NCBI GenBank assembly: GCA_026416655.1
Contig: JAOAES010000132.1
Coordinates: 1 to 13,984 of the forward strand
Length of the DNA stretch: 13,984 nt
Source of the DNA: Fimbriimonadales bacterium
GTDB taxonomy: Bacteria; Armatimonadota; Fimbriimonadia; Fimbriimonadales; GBS-DC
Reading direction: 5' to 3'
Within the stretch, counting starts at the first letter, position 1; each line of letters begins with the position of its first letter. The notes beneath the pieces are model-generated. The model saw only the letters and a program-made list of their open reading frames with translations, made no database searches and had not been told where the DNA came from. Shown piece after piece: positions 13,854-13,984 of the stretch. The position numbers were made by a program, and so were the translations under genes.

Positions 13854-13957
13854 CCCAGCATCTCCTCTCAATAAACGCTTCCTTTCGCTTTGATACGCCC
13901 ACAACAACCAATCCACCTCGCCACTTCCTTTCAACTGAAGCAGCCACTGAGCCATGC

Positions 13958-13974
13958 AGCAACTTTTGTGCCAA
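13958..13974 (-). promoter_or_regulatory. Near-consensus sigma-54-type -24/-12 site pointing left
   Basis: On the minus strand TTGGCACAAAAGTTGCT reads as TGGCAC-N5-TTGC with exactly 10 bases between the GG and GC dinucleotides, the hallmark sigma-54 spacing. The predicted start is near 13947. No recognisable gene follows on that strand before the convergent LemA-like gene. The rest of 13854-13984 shows nothing I can assign. Whether this organism has sigma-54 cannot be seen here. Confidence 0.4.
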
Positions 13975-13984
13975 TCGGAATCTT

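Noticed and set aside
13773..13955. 60-codon minus-strand frame (begins MAQWLLQLKG) next to the sigma-54-type site
   Set aside because: It starts upstream of the predicted transcription start, has no clear ribosome-binding site, and its second half is antisense to the LemA-like gene.

Overview
The window is GC-rich (roughly 60-65 % by eye), densely packed bacterial DNA with about eleven genes, no gene-free stretch over 300 bases, and no RNA genes, insertion sequences or CRISPR that I could see. A Wza-type outer-membrane export protein and a flagellin point to a motile, diderm bacterium. Several genes carry a TACAAT/TAAAAT hexamer just before the ATG with no Shine-Dalgarno sequence, a leaderless style described for Deinococcus-Thermus, Actinobacteria and some deep lineages. 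Armatimonadota is my best guess from overall gene flavour, but that is a low-confidence inference.

Layout. (1) 1-1384: the tail of an unidentified gene overlaps a polysaccharide-export (PES/SLBB) gene. (2) 1394-3226: a BatA/VWA membrane protein. (3) 3228-4691 (minus): a flagellin, ending 1 bp from the VWA gene and preceded by a near-consensus sigma-28 promoter. (4) 4812-7804: a benzoylformate-decarboxylase-like thiamine-diphosphate (ThDP) enzyme, then thiG and a thiE/tenI-like gene, so a ThDP-using enzyme sits beside thiamin thiazole biosynthesis. (5) 9552-7880 (minus): a DinB-fold protein and phosphoglycerate kinase, apparently one operon. (6) 9657-9962: a short secreted protein that looks like an alpha/beta-hydrolase with its middle deleted. 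It overlaps tail-to-tail with (7) 9898-11682 (minus), a PabB-PabC fusion for p-aminobenzoate synthesis. (8) 11799-13828: a TPM-domain protein with two cytoplasmic zinc ribbons and a Gly/Ser/Asp tail, followed by a LemA-like protein. (9) 13829-13984: an intergenic end with a strong hairpin and a near-consensus sigma-54-type site pointing left.

Most genes are housekeeping or envelope functions. The points most worth a second look are the ThDP enzyme with altered active-site residues, the ThiE-like protein lacking synthase residues, the collapsed hydrolase, the leaderless promoter pattern, the overlapping divergent promoters at the flagellin gene, and the sigma-54 site plus terminator that could define a small RNA of about 125 nt. 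I did not find a clear, wholly new multi-gene system.
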